A stretch of DNA of 64,000 nucleotides from Marsupella aquatica (taxonomy: Eukaryota > Marchantiophyta), in NCBI GenBank assembly GCA_973895155.1, contig OZ316892.1, positions 17,484,001 through 17,548,000 on the forward strand, read 5' to 3'. Position 1 is the first letter of the stretch. Each line of letters begins with the position of its first letter. The notes under the pieces were generated by a model. The model had not been told where the DNA came from. It made no database searches and worked only from the letters and a program-made list of their open reading frames with translations. Shown here piece by piece: positions 1-13,365 of this stretch. A program made the translations under genes and the position numbers.

Positions 1-1183
1 TAGCACAAGATAACGAACGAGACATCTAGGCACTTCCAAACATATTGCATTTAGGTGCTCTATTTGTGTCATGCTTCGGTAGTAAGCAGCAAGGGACACA
101 ACACAAGTCGAGCCAGTGAAAACACCAATGGGCTCACAAGAGCACAAACTGAAGCAAGAACGAGTCTCACTCACAGCTGTATGCACGTGCAAGGATGGAC
201 AGCATCCTAAAGTGTTAAATTCGATCAAGAAAGTTATGTCTTTGAATGGAGAATGCTGTCAGGAAATCTACAGCCAATTGTGGAGAAAAGAACATACATA
301 GCTCAGCAACGACGATGTAACCACCATGAGGAAGCCCATCAATGTAATCTGAGAAGGGACGGCAGAAAAGTCGTAAGTGCCACATAAATAGTCTCGCCAC
401 TTTACATAGTGATCAACGTGTACTCAGTCTAACACTAAGGAAAACAAAAGCCGCTTGCAAACCTCCCCCTCCCCCCCCCCCCCTCCCCAAAGGGATAAGT
501 GAGTTATTTTCTCTCCCGTGAATGAAATGTTGAAATGCATATCTTGTCCATCTGCACTATGTGCACAATGAATCGACTTTAAAATTCCAAGACTGTGCCA
601 ACCGCTATTTACATATCTGGACTGCCCACAATTTTCTAAGGACCCGAGTGAGTTTCGTGTAGACTACACACTACCCACTGATACATTCACGCCCATACTT
701 TGACCTACTCCTGAATAATAGTAAAGGACAGGGCACTGGATGCATGCAGACACTTTCCACAGCAAGACACTTCATGAGGGCATCGTCTCAGATGGAACAA
801 GAATACAGAATAAGATACAAATTAGAAAAGAAGTACATACCCCATTCGGCCTGATATGGTGCAACGACCGGCCACCCCGTCACATCGGACCCCGCACAGT
901 GTCCCACCAAGAGTAAGTAATTCGAAACATTACTCGCAAAATCCTCAGGCAGAAACACAAAAACAAAGGAACGTGTGGTGGTAACCAAAGAATATACGAA
1001 GGTGAATAGGGCAACGAGTCTTAATCAAAATGCACTGCAAACATTCATTTTAATCTCCAAGTGCGGAGTACCACACTAAATTCTCTATCACAGAATAGGA
1101 ATGAGGGCAGCAACCAAATCGCATTGCAGTCGAAGAGATGGAAATATCCAGAGGTCGTAACCAATTCGTTAGTCCACACTTAC
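1..1183 (-). other. First intron of the AAPT gene (partial)
   Basis: No exon matching the second AAPT coding block was found here. The stretch contains a poly-C run of about 15 bases inside a C-rich tract near 465-490. A donor-like GTATGTAC lies near 840 on the minus strand, but the open frame before it (roughly 842-990) does not resemble AAPT and is probably chance. Confidence 0.5.
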
Positions 1184-1320
1184 GGCATCCAGAGCGGAAA
1201 AAAGTTGACACACCAACGCCAGAATGGCTGCAGGATGTACTTGGCCACATAGGACCTGTCCACCCCGCTGTACTTGTATCTGTGCAATGCTTCCACTCCA
1301 TGCTTGCTGATGTACCCCAT
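1184..1320 (-). CDS. AAPT1: Aminoalcohol phosphotransferase, first coding exon (partial gene)
   Basis: Plant AAPT enzymes transfer phosphoethanolamine or phosphocholine from the CDP-alcohol to diacylglycerol, making PE and PC in the ER. The exon encodes 45 residues starting MGYISKHGVEALHRYKYSGV and ending FFPLWMP. This is the conserved N-terminus of plant AAPT1 (start MGYIxxHGVxALHRYKYSGVD, end QPFW...FPLWMP). It stops at a strong donor (GTAAGTG at 1183-1177) after two bases of a codon. The next family exon, which begins around NMITLxGF, is not found down to position 1, so the first intron is at least 1.18 kb and the catalytic CDP-alcohol motif lies outside the window. The start is the ATG at 1320. 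The region upstream on the coding strand is a long pyrimidine-rich leader. Confidence 0.9.
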
Positions 1321-2028
1321 CGTCCGTCCGTCCCTCTCCTCTCCACTCCACCACTCTGCTTCTCTCGGCTCTCCCTGACTTCAGAGATTCATGCTTCTAC
1401 TGGCAGCTTGTTTGCTCGGGCCTCTCGACGAGGTGAGCTACTGAGCTGCGACTTGCTCGAGCTTCTCCGCAGATTAGTGCGCGACGGAGAGCTACAGAGC
1501 AGCTATTTGCTCGAGCTGCTCTGCAAATCAGAGTAGACCTGCGAGGGGGAGCGCGAGAGAGAGGCAGAGGATCAATTTTGCATGAATGAGAGAATGAGAG
1601 AATGAGTGAATTGGGAGCGGAGCGGCGGTCGAGCCCCCGAAGAGCGAGTGACGAGGGACGAGGGGCGAGGGTCGGCGGAGAGAAGGTTAGCGTGGCCACC
1701 AGTGTTTCCTTTTGCGCCAATTTACGCACATTTTTTGGCACGTTTGTGAAAGGCGCTTGCTAGTAATACAAACAGCTTTTTTAAAAAGGTTTAGTGGCCA
1801 AAATCGACGGTTGAGATATGGCATTGCATAGATTTAACGGTCCCGATGTAACCTTGCAAGTGAAGCACAAAATGTCCGTTGCGGCTTGCTAACTCGCCAC
1901 CTGTCCAAAATGCAAAACGAAACGATGGTGGGGACTGCCACTACACTAGGCTAAGTAACTAGGGTAGGCAATGTTGGGACCACACACGAAGAAGTGATTG
2001 TTGGGTCCTGGGGACCACAGGCACAGGA
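1321..2028 (-). promoter_or_regulatory. AAPT 5' leader and upstream region
   Basis: From about 1320 to 1690 the plus strand is rich in GAG and GCTCGAG-like blocks, so the transcript strand is pyrimidine-rich. This is typical of the long 5' UTRs seen at other genes in the window. GA-rich short repeats (GAGAATGA three times) lie near 1583-1607. No coding exon is supported. From about 1750 the composition returns to ordinary spacer, and a tandem array begins near 2029. Confidence 0.35.
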
Positions 2029-2700
2029 GCTCCCAAAATGATGCTCCTAACAATCGAACCCCTATGGACACCTTTTCAATATAAAAAATGGTTGTCAACA
2101 GCAAGGTTTGACCCTCAATATCTCCGTTGATATCTAACAGAATAGGCTCTTCTTCATTAGGCTCCAGAAATGATGCTCCTAACCATGGAACCCCTACAGA
2201 CACCCTTTAGTTTCAAAAATGGTATTGAACAGCAAGGTTTAACCCTCAATATCTCGGTTGATATCTAATAGAATAGACTCTTCTTAACTAGGCTCCAGAG
2301 ATGATGCTCCTAATCATGGAACCCCTATGGACGCCTTTTTAGTTTCAAAAATGGTTTTCAACAGCAAGGTTAGACCCTCAATATCTCCATTGATATCTAG
2401 GGGAATAGCCTCTTTGTAGGCTCCAAAAATGATGTTCCTAACCATGGAACCCCTATGGACACCTTGCTAGTTTTGCAAATGTTTTCAACAGCAAGCTTGA
2501 CCCTCAATATCTCTGTTGATATCTAACAAAATAGCCACTTCTTAGGCTCCCAAACTGATGCTCCTACCCATGGAACCCCTATGGGCTATGGACACCTTTC
2601 TAGTTTTGCAAATGGTTTCAACAGCAAGGTTCGACCCTCAATATCTTTGTTTATATATAACAGAATAGGCTCTTCTTAGGCTCCTCAGAAGAGGCTTGGA
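2029..2700. repeat. Tandem array, about 130-bp period, 5 units
   Basis: The unit carries the blocks GATGCTCCTAAC, GAACCCCTATGGACACC, AACAGCAAGG and ACCCTCAATATCTC in the same order each time. The AGCAAGG block recurs at about 2100, 2231, 2363, 2490 and 2623, giving periods of 127-133 bp. A worn sixth copy can be traced to about 2860. The units have diverged by substitutions and small indels, so the array is not recent. No coding potential was seen. Confidence 0.85.
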
Positions 2701-5700
2701 AAGAGCTACAAAAATGATGTTCCCATCTACCCAGCCAAGGAATCATGCAACCTCCATGGACTGTGACATCTTATACACCTTCCATTGAAGTCCCTTCTCG
2801 TTTCTGAAATGTTCTAACAGTAAATTTGGACCCTCAATATCTCTTGTGATCTCGAACTGACTAGACTCTTTTTGAGCTTGTTAGAAGAGGCTTGGAAAGA
2901 GCTTTCTTATGAGTCTATTGTCTTTAGTTTAATGAAGAATTTAGTGAGTTGTGAATTTTTAAAGAATGATCAGTTGGTCACTCTATCCATATTTTTGGCC
3001 TCTGAATTTTGAGGAGCTACCTTTGAATTTCAATATGTTCCTTGATACCAATCAAATATGCTTCTTGCGTTCATTAGAAATTGCTTGGAAAGGTAGTTCC
3101 AATGGGACCAATATGGTCAAATTCCATTAAGTAGAGGCCTACAAATATCAAAGTTGATTGTCCCATATTGTTGTCATTTGGAATTGATAATATTACAGTT
3201 GGGTGGTTGGTGTGGTTGTGTTCTGGTCACAGGCGCCGTGCTGTTGTTTTGGCCTAAGCTGGTGGGGAAGTGGTATGGTTATGGAAGTGATGTCATTTTG
3301 GTCAAGGGTGCGGCCAAGTTGTGATTGCATACATGTTCTTGTCTGACCATATTCCTGTTGGTTGCACAAATTGTTGTATCATCATGGTTAGCAAATACGG
3401 GGGCATGTCAGGCAATGGTGAGGGTCTCCAGACCCCCTTTATTCTCCCTCCCCTCTTCTTCTATTCCCCTTTTCCTGTTCCTTCTTGCCTTTCTGTCTTT
3501 GTTCTAGTTTTTCTTTTCTTTTTTCTTTTCTTTTACTCTCCCTCCTCCATATCCTTGCCACCCCTCCTTCTTCTCTCCCCACCGTGCTGTTTTCCCCTTC
3601 CCCTTCTCCCCTCTTGTGCATTCAACTTGAGGCCTTGCTTACTCACATGCACACAGGCCATGGCCCAAGCCCTGAGTAAGAAGGAGGAAGGGACATAAGG
3701 GCAAGGAAGCAAGAAGGAGGAGGGTCACAGGAGAGTGGGAGGGTGAGGGGGGAAGCGAAGAGGGGGTGACAAGTGCTTGCTAACAAACCCGATTGCAAGA
3801 TGTTTCCATAATGCATGAAAGAAAAAGTTGATTCTTTTCTTATTGAACTAGCCCAATGCCTTTTGCACAATTATTCATGCAAAAAACAATCTCATCATAT
3901 AGACTCGCATATAGAGCATTTTTGTTGAACTTGATTGACCCTCTCAAGATTCTGCAAACTCAGGTACACCCAAGCACACCGCAAATACCTATGCACACCA
4001 CACCAGATGTACCAAAGGATGAGGTAAATTGCAGGTGAGGATTGTTGTTGTGCCCATGTGGTTGTTGGTGCAACAGTACTTGGCTATGCATTGCACAAAA
4101 ATATCTACGTGAGACAAAAATTAATAACTGCAAATGAGTAAATAAAGTGTTGTGGTTACAAGTGTTATTTATGCAATAATATTCATGGGTGCAAAAGTTT
4201 CATTGTTTTGGTTGGGCGGTTGTGCAGAAATGTTGTCATTTTGATGAGTGTTGTCACTTTGAAAGTGTTCTTGTTTGAGAGGGTGAGGGTGAGGGCACAG
4301 GGACATGAGATGGTGGCCACGACATTGCAGAGTCTAAACATAGTCATGCGATAGGAAGAAGAATTCATAATTAAAAAAAAAAAAAATTGGTTTTTACGGA
4401 CCCCCATGAGAAGTCTCTTGAAAAAGTTTTGGCACGTGGTTGTACCATGTCAGCACTCTCCGTCACAATCATGAACAACAATTTCAGTGGTGACACACAT
4501 TTGAACACAATCATTCGTGTTTGTTGCAACGCCGACATAAACTGTTAGCCCCAGGAATGATAAAAATTAAGAAAATTGAAAATTAACATGGGGAATAGCA
4601 AAGAATGGCGGCAAAAAAGTAATCGATAGTAGCCCATTTAAAAAAATCATGAAGAATTTATTTATATTTAATTGATTGACATAACAAACAACAATGACTA
4701 ACTCTAGTTACTTGTTCTATCTGATTGATCAATGCATTTAATTTGATCATTTGCTGACAAAGTGGATGGTAGACAACAATGCACATGGTCACAATAAATG
4801 ATGGATGTAGTCTGATTTCTTAAATCAATGAATAGGATCAAATGTTGATAACTAATGCTGGCCGTTTGTACTTTAGACCACTGGTACTTTAAGTTAGTTG
4901 GTTGTTCTTTTGGGGTTTACCTGATGTCATTTCTGTGCTATCAGGGTATGTTAGCAGCCTAAGATGCATAAAAAGAGTTTTTTTAATCAGCCATAATTTT
5001 GTTGTCTCGAGCCCATTTGGGCTGAGATTTTTATGTTGCTACCTAGAGTCCAACCTACTCAGTAAAAGACTTAGGAAAAAAAATATTCCCCAAACCCTAT
5101 GATGACTCTCATCAAACCAATCAGATAAAAGAGATTGAGAGTATTGAAAGGAAAAAGAAAATTGTGAACTAGGATTGGGGACAAATGTGGAAGGTTGGGT
5201 GGGCAAAAGGGAAAAACTGGGGTTGCAAGTTTAGGTTCAGTAAACACTATCTATATATAGAATTCTCTCATTCAACCCCTAACAATGACCCAACATAGAA
5301 AATGTGATCAATGCCATGTGAAAATTCTCATGCTCCAATTATTAAAAGCATGCATACCGTAAACTTTTGTTTTTTTTTTCCATGTTGGAAGTAGACCATC
5401 CCCTACTTTTGGGGGGAATCATTTATTGTACCGTTCGACATTCTCATGCTCGAATTACTGGCATTTATAAGAGCGTTTGAAGTTCTCATGCTCCAATTAT
5501 TAAAAGCTGCAACCTGGTAAACTTTTAAATTCAGGGTAGGAACCAACATTACTAGACTAGGGTGGATCGTCAGTTTTTAGCTTTGAGTTGCATTTGGAAG
5601 GTCGTCAAATGGCACGACTAATTGACAATTCAGCATTGCATCAAGCATCCTTGAATTGAAGGATTCCGTTGTGTTCAAAACCTCCAAAATGTTGCCATCA

Positions 5701-6412
5701 TGAAAGTACTTATTCAGGACTTGACCAGGACTATTGGCCATCAGAAATCCAAAAAAACACAGTAACTCCACAACACTTGTTGTAGTGTCTGCCTCCGCTA
5801 CACAGGGCACCACCACTTGACTTGAGGTGTCACAAAATCTACATTATGTTAATATTTCAAGAACCTCAATATTTTATTGGATAATTAAATAATTCTTTTT
5901 GAGTTGATAATTGCAACTGTGATCTCTTGAGTTCAAGTTACCTACTTTAAATTGTTGGGACTTTTGGACAACTCCAACACTCAATCTGTTCTCGACTATC
6001 ACTATTTGACAAAGTGGAATATAGAGTTGCACACTTTTTATTAGGTATCTAGACCAACGCTTGAACCAAAACTTAGTTAGGTACCTTCTTAGTGAAACAT
6101 ATAAGTATTATGCTTTTGCAAAGCAAATGGCATAAGAGAAGTTCACAAATGCAGACTTTAGAGGAGTGTTAGGAGATGTACAAAAGTCCCAGCTTTTCTC
6201 AATAGGCAGCTTGAACTCCACACATCTCACCAAGTTATTTTCGAAGAACAAAATTCATTTTATCATCCAATAAAATATTGGAATTAATCAAAAAATAACA
6301 TTTAATAAAATATTGGAGTTATAAAACAAAAACATTTTGTAGGCTTATGCTGTCCAAGTCAAATACTGGCACCCTATGTAGCAGAGACTGTCCAATAACA
6401 AGTGTGAAACCA
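2701..6412. other. Spacer without a supported gene
   Basis: A pyrimidine-rich tract spans about 3430-3640 and is followed at 3675-3760 by a purine-rich tract. Between about 5325 and 5525 a block with TTCTCATGCTCCAATTATTA recurs two or three times, followed in two cases by GTAAACTTTT. The sequence ACGGACCCCCAT at 4396-4407 is shared with the element ends near 45.2, 46.0 and 50.9 kb. The open frame at 5577-5816 on the minus strand matches no family I recognise. Confidence 0.5.
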
Positions 6413-6850
6413 CACCTGCCCCTATAAAGGGCTAAGGGTAACCCATAGTTCTCATTCTAGAGAGCATAAGTTCAGAAATGGGTTTTGAGCTCCACAAAAG
6501 GTGCAGGCTGCAAAACTTTTTAAACTTTTTTTTCACCTGTCCCTTTAAGGGCTAAGGGTAACTGATAGTTCTCATTCTAAAGAGCATAAGTTCATAAATG
6601 GGCTTTGAGCTCCACAAAAGGTGTCGGCTGCAAAACTTTTTAAACTTTTTTTTAGCAAGTACTCCACAAAGGTGCCAATTGCAAAACCTTTTTTTAACAA
6701 GTACTCCACAAAAGTGGATAGTGAGACATGGAATGAAGAACTTTTTAAACTTTTTTTTTAGCAAGTACTCCACAAAGGTGCCAATTGCAAAACTTTTTTT
6801 AACAAGTACTACACAAAAGTGGATAGTGAGACATGGAATGAAGCTTTTAT
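6413..6850. repeat. Two adjacent direct duplications (about 120 and 106 bp)
   Basis: A block with AAGGGCTAAGGGTAAC and GAGCTCCACAAAAGGTG occurs at about 6421 and again at about 6541. A second block with AGCAAGTACTCCACAAAGG and GTGGATAGTGAGACATGG occurs at 6654 and again at 6760. Both contain runs of T after AAACTTT. Open frames here follow the repeats and are not genes. Confidence 0.8.
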
Positions 6851-6865
6851 AGTGACAAGTGTGAT

Positions 6866-7200
6866 TGAAGGAATTATTGCATTTTTGGATTTGTGCGGGC
6901 TGCCAGACCGAAGGGTCTGCTGGACCAAAGGGCTTGGTGAAATACTAAATCCATCTTTGCAACCTATGTTAAGGAATTATTGCATTTTTGGATTTCTGCG
7001 CTGGATTTCTGCGGGCTGCCAGACCGAAGGGTCCGCTGGAGCAAAGGGCCTGGTGAAGTACTAAATCCATCTTTGCAACCTATGTTAAGGAATTATTGCA
7101 TTTTTGGATTTCTGTGGGCCGCCAGACCAAAGGGCCGGGTGAAGTTCTGAATCCATCTTTGCGATCCATGAAGTTTGGAAAATGATGGCCTGGTGAAGTA
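6866..7200. repeat. Tandem array, about 105-115 bp, 3 units
   Basis: The unit reads GGAATTATTGCATTTTTGGA, then GGGCTGCCAGACCGAAGG, then AAATCCATCTTTGCAACC, and starts at about 6868, 6973 and 7090. A partial fourth unit ends near 7215. Confidence 0.8.
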
Positions 7201-8016
7201 CTGAATCCATCTTTGCTGTACATGAAGTTCACAACCATTATAGAATTATAAGAACAACATTCGCCTGAGATTACTCCTCTGATATGACCTCACATGAGAC
7301 TGTTCGCCTGATGTAACTCACAATGCCTTCACATCAACGTAACCAATGAAACTCACGATGTCAATTGCATATCGACAGGGAGCTTTCAGCACTCTTTGGT
7401 GATCCAACAAAACCTACAGGACAGATAATCACTTAGATTACACCACGTACCAACAAATAGAAACTCCAGTGATGCAGTATCTGCATGCAACTGCAGAAAC
7501 TCCTGCACTGTTTGAGTCAACATTGCCATTCTCGTCGGAGATCTTCAACAGAGTACTAGTGGAGAAAGCTATTATGGGATCCAATGTGACGTCGTCTTAA
7601 TTTAAACAAACCTCTGAAACCAATTCTCTTTAAGTAGGCAAGAACCTGGCAAAGGAACACCGACATCACTGTACTTGCACACGATAATCTGCCTATTTCC
7701 TAATCCACCAAGTACAGCGACGAAAAATCTTTACACTTAGGCGCATCTGGCTAAGCCTACTACGAGTAACAAAATGAATCCAAGTTCCTCTTCTAAAATT
7801 GAAAGTTATTTTGCAGAGCTTTCACTAAGATACTATTGAGGCGGCTTTGTATTATCACCGACCACCAGTGAGCTGCGTGGTCACTACTGGCACTATACAA
7901 TTAGATATCTACAGCGAACGCTCGTCCCACAAGGATTCTGGGAAAGTACTTCAGGAATACCTTGCTAATGACAAATTTTCCCTGATGAAGGTAAAGTTAC
8001 ACATCATTCACATAGA

Positions 8017-11000
8017 TCACGGGCTACTTAAAAGCAGCGGACCACCTGCACGTGAAGTAGACAAGCCTCGCCGGTATGAAAGTAGAGACTCTTTGAGTCT
8101 TCTTGGAGATGACAACCGTTTCTTGCCAGTCATGGGCTTTAATGATTCACCAGCAAAAGGACCTTCGTAGCCACTGGGAACAAACTCTCTCGAGCTTGAT
8201 TGGTCTAGGTGATTACTAAAATCAGTTTCAAATGAAGACTGAACGTCTGGGGACATGCCGTGTGCGGGAGATACATAATAAGAGGGAGATGAATTATTAC
8301 TTCCCTCTGTTGAAGTAGAAACCTTGTCACGAATTCCAGGCCACTCCTTTTTCACATGCCGTAAAATATTCGCTTCTACTCTTGACCCATCGGATCTGGT
8401 GTCGTAGACACTGCTGGCCCTCCTGTTCAGTTGAGACTGAGAAAAAGCAACGTCTTCTGAGCCACTACTCCATGTAATGCTTGCATTCTGCAAATTTCCT
8501 CTACTTATGAACGATGGGTTTAGCTTCAGTTTACTCCAAGCTTGAGACAGGCGATGACCGTGTTCGCTGGTATCATCTGCACTCTCCCCACCTGATGCTT
8601 CATATCCATCACTTTTCGCACGATACAACCAAGACCTTTCCTGGCTAGTAACAATGTAGTGTTGCACGTCTCCACATACAAGATCTGGTGATCCTAGGTC
8701 ATCCGGAGATTCTGTAGCACTTGCACTTAAGGGAAATGATGCTAATGTATTTAGCGACCTTGACCGGAATGGACTCCTGGCTTCTGAACCCAACGGAATG
8801 ATGGCATGCCCATTGTCTTCATCAAACTGCTGGCTAAATTGACCACCGGAAACGTCAGCAGGCATTCTTCCACTATATAAAGGATTTTGGTGCCCATTCC
8901 CTAGTCCCTGTAAGTCCTGTGATAAAGGGACCTCCAATCTCCAACCAGCTTTGTGACCACCTTGTGCTGTGCTTCTTTCAGCACTGATTTCAAAGCTGCT
9001 GTCTTCGGTTTCGGTAGCAGCAGAACTATTCGTAGACTTCACAGGACGTAAAATAGATGACCTTTCTCGTGCTCGAACAGCAGCTCTTTCTGCATCCTTC
9101 GTGCTAAGCCGAGCCAATTTCCATGGGCTAAGTCCAATTTGGCGCTTTGGCGGCGCACCCGATCCTTCTTTTAGATTTCTGGACGAGATGCCTCCAGTAC
9201 TTCCCAGGTCTGTTCGCGGCGAAGCTACCTGTATTTAGGAAGGCCAAAGGATCAATCATACAGTTAAGGAGATCATCAAAATCGTACGGAAAATGAAAGA
9301 ACAGACTTGGAATCCCTGACCTAGAAGAACTATTATATGGTCTTCAAACTTACAAATCGAAATGGGATTATGTTCATATATGTAGAATACCTGGATCGCC
9401 TCAGCTAACGGTAAAACACGAATTTAACCAAAACTAAAAGAAGTCAGGACGCTAATTGACTCGGTCCGAATTACAGGAGCTTTTCTGGCAGTTTCACGTT
9501 ACTGGCCTTTGTTGATATGGCACTTGTCAAATGAAAACGAACAATATTCTAGAATATAGCACGAAAATAATCCGCAACCTACAGAGATGATCACCTCAAG
9601 CAAACCCATCCTTGAAGGACGGTAGCCACGGACACAAACCAAACAAATAGGGTGCTTAGCAAGTCAAACTTCTCTACACGAGGGCTGAAGGGAGAATACC
9701 CGCAGCGGCGTTGCATACTGCACCACAACCTCTGCCTTCATGTTCGACTGAAAAACCCGTAAGGACGATATATTAATTAAATGTCACCTCGCAGTAAGTA
9801 CGAGTAGCGAAAGTGATAAATCAAATCAAAGTTTAGTTTCTTGAAATTTTGGGCTTAAGGGTGACGTCCTCCCCATGTTCTAGAAGGTTACGAGAGTGTC
9901 GCCAATACAAGAAAGGCTTCCTCTTCAGAAGGGGGCTGCCCACCTTCACCTCTAAAGCACTTGAAATGCCAAATGAGCATGAAATAAGGTGAGTAATGCT
10001 GAGAACCTGATTCTCCGCAAACATGCGTGGCGGAGTGCACCATACTGCTCTGTGCAAACCCCCAAAGGGGCTTCCACCACTGACGGCAGTGGCAATAGAG
10101 CTTGCAGGTGAGGAAGATGGACTTCCACCCAAACGTCCTTCAAATTTTGGCTCATCCATCTCTTGCTCACGAATCGCAACGATGTAGTCATATGTAGTTA
10201 TCCCCTGAAAGTTGTAAGTATAGTTAGTAATTTCAGGAGAGGACCAGGTACTTAAAGGAAAATATCAAATTCTATAGCAGATTCCATATTTTAGAGATAA
10301 AAAACCTTCGTACCATGTCACACTGATCAACCGCAGACACGAGGACGACTAGTGAGCGTCACGATATACCTTTTTAATCAGGATTATATGGAAGAAGAGA
10401 AGCTGTGTGAGAGGCAGTGTGGCCAACATAGCCAGAAAGGTGCAAACTGTCTGCACGCCGACCAGGAAAACTCCAGCTTTAAGTTGCGATTGCTGAAAAC
10501 TGTCAGTCCTGGGACTCTTTACAAGACAGCCTAGACGGATATACTTCTAAAGCCCGGATTACTGGTATTTGACAGCCCAACATCTCAATTCACTGCAAAT
10601 CTTCGATATCCAAGAGCGAGTAGAAGGGCGGTCCATTACTGTAGCAGAGCAATGTCCGGTTTCTACCTACTACTTGACACGGAGTTAAGTCTTTGAGCAT
10701 GCCATGAATTTCACTCAAAAGCAGTTTTAGATACCAACATGCAATTCACGCTTGCCCAAATTCACTTGTAAAGACCCACCAATGAAGAAAACATAAATCT
10801 TCCAACATCAACAGATTTGATGAGTTCTTTGTAAGCTGGTCAAAGAGAAGGGGAACACTGAAGACTACAGTCGTGATATGACAGCCGGATTATTTAGCAG
10901 CAACGCAGGGTAAAATAATAGATATCTGTGTGAGTAGGACGAGATTTAAATGTGAGCTTACCAGGACCACAACAAACGGTGTTCTTGTGAAGCTGCTGCC

Positions 11001-13365
11001 CAACTTTTCATTAATTTCCTTGTCAAACTTGTGTTTGTCGGAAAAACACCGCACTAGCACCAATATTCCAACAGACCACTCCATTACCAGCTGCAAGTCA
11101 CATGCAAAGGTAAAGATCAGGCCAACTCAAACAGCAGGGCAGATCGTTCAGCTGCTTACTCCAAACATGCAATCAAGAATTCTCTTACCGACCTTGATTT
11201 TGAACTTAACCTACATTATGTACCAAGTCACTAGTCTACCTATATCTTTCAAAATTAAAACTTCAAAGCACAGAAATAAATTTCCGCTAATACCGCTAGT
11301 AGCGAAGTCAACTCGTTGTAATTGGCAAGAGTATCCTCTTAAAGCGGAATTTCATTGCGTACAATTCTTCTAGTGAGATGTAGGAAAGCACTCGGTACCA
11401 TGAGAAGACTCGAAACCATCACGGCAACAAAAGTCTTGTAGTTCTTTCTCCCAATGCAATTGTTTAGCCACTGCATCGAACCAAGATTTTCAGAAACTAG
11501 ACTTTCCTTGTCATCCCAAATTAGAGAAATGGAACAGACTCACTTTATACTATGAAAGCAAAACAAAAGGATTTGTATCAATCTAAGAACAGCTAAAATG
11601 AAAAGCAGCTCGTAAATGGCTGCTACTAGAGAAAGCTTGTACCCGGCAGTGATGATCAAACCCATCAACACATTTGTCGCATGCTCTGCAGTGCTTGCTG
11701 GACTTCAGTATCTGTCCCAATGCACCAAAAGATCAGGCGATCTGATATAGAGCTGGTATTCGAGAACAAAAAGGAAACATACACCCATGTAGTGATTTTC
11801 AAAGCGGCCATCCAAACTTTAACAAGTGCAATCGAAGGAGGTTTGGAAGAAGGGCAACCGTTACCTCTGCTTCACACAAACTACAGTAAAGAAGCTCCTC
11901 TTCTGGAATATACTTATCCCGTTTGGACTTCGTTCCAAGGAAAACATTCCGCAGAAGACCTGTCCCTGGAATGCATTCCCATAAAACTACGAAAGGGCAG
12001 CAGAGAGATGCGCAAAAATTTCTGGCTTTCACCCAGCCATCTTTATCAGGTGCTTGTGCTAACTGCACACTCTCGCTGAAGTCTATATGCGGTTGGTCCA
12101 CAGGAACTCTGTGTCTCTCAGATTCCTGAAGAAGAATCTCAGCTGATGATTCTAATTTTCTAGTGGCCTCGGTCCTCTGCAAGGCTACTCTAATACCGGA
12201 ATCTGCCGGATCAATTGCGGCACAACGGACATAGAGAACGAAAACGGCAAATACCTGCAGGACGAACAATTTGCTCAATGCCAGAAATTACGAACATGGC
12301 GATGTATAAGTTGTGTTCGTCCGTGAAGTCTGATGTTGTATTGTACACAGATATGTTTGCACTAATATGCAAGTTCGTTAATGTCGCCAAGTTACTTTTC
12401 TAATTAGCTGGCGCCAACAAAACCCCACACTCGCGCCACCGACTAACTTGTATCAGGATTAAAAACTGGGTCTAAGTTCGGCATTATAGCGCTTGGACTG
12501 ATGCCATTGCTCGCATGCCTCCACTGTAATGGTCTTACAGTCTGTAAAACGACCCGAATCGTCAGACTCCGAGGATGAATGCGCGAAGATTGGGCACAGA
12601 CAGTAGCTGGATACCTCTAGAGCACTCGACCGGTCAACCTAATCTTGATATGCATGTATTGGTCACTCAAGGAGTAAAGACAACATGGCGTAGGTAAAGA
12701 GGTGCTCACCAAAGGCGAAAATACGGCGATAACATGAAGTCTCAGCACATTGCTTCCCACAAATGGTACGAAGAACACGTAAAACGAGAAGGCCAAAGCA
12801 CTGAATACAGCGACGGCGACAATCTGGATGCGGAAAGGGAAATCACGTTAGTCACTAGTTCTTTTCGTACTATTCCGTAACTATTCCGGTCAGATAAGTT
12901 GAACGGAAGTATCGACGGACTCGGAACCGACTCCTAAACTCCATGCTTTGCGTTGGGAAGGCTTAGCTAGTGTTGTTTTAATTACTTCGTTCGATCATCC
13001 TCGCAATCTAATTCTTCAAGAATCCACCATTTGCTTAGTTCCGCTACGACTATAAAGACGAGTGAGATGTCCAACAAAAGATTTCGCCCCGACGCCCGGC
13101 CAGCCGGAAGCACGTTACCATCGGCATGTAACACTGCCAGCGTTGGACTGACCGATAAAAATGGCAGGCATGCACACGTGCGTCAGCAACACTCGTTGTT
13201 TACTTCGAGACATCCGAGGGTGCTATCCAGTCTTTGGCAAAAATGCGACTCCATTGTATAAGTCCCATGACAATCCCGGGATCTATCAGACAAACTAAGG
13301 AAGTATTGTAAGAGTTCCCTTACCTGCAGAGGGTGATAAGGCAGATGCCAGCCATGATTTCGCAT
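8017..13365 (-). CDS. DHHC-type protein S-acyltransferase (PAT19-22 group)
   Basis: Transfers a palmitoyl group from acyl-CoA to cysteines of membrane-associated proteins at the endomembrane or plasma membrane. Nine exons fit in frame: 13324-13365, 12710-12823, 11865-12254, 11643-11711, 11399-11470, 10962-11090, 10370-10450, 10007-10204 and 8017-9228. The product is 768 aa. The short first exon reads [14 protein letters not shown], as in Arabidopsis PAT19-22. Two membrane segments follow (about residues 15-70, with [16 protein letters not shown]). The cysteine-rich domain has CSLC at 176-179, [17 protein letters not shown], and the catalytic DHHC at 201-204, then [11 protein letters not shown]. 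Two more membrane helices lie at about 216-245 and 272-294. The cytosolic tail (from about 300) has [12 protein letters not shown] and a WCTPPRMF block and is Ser-rich. All exon phases are 0. I did not find a close twin in the window. Confidence 0.93.

Noticed and set aside
788-988. Minus-strand open frame before a GTATGTAC donor as AAPT exon 2
   Set aside because: The translation (PEDFASNVSNYLLL...) has no similarity to the AAPT second block in any frame.
1397-1741. Minus-strand 114-codon open frame upstream of AAPT
   Set aside because: It is low-complexity and does not join the AAPT start; more likely 5' leader.
3321-3698. 125-codon Pro/Leu/Ser/Phe-rich frame on the plus strand
   Set aside because: It simply translates a pyrimidine-rich tract.
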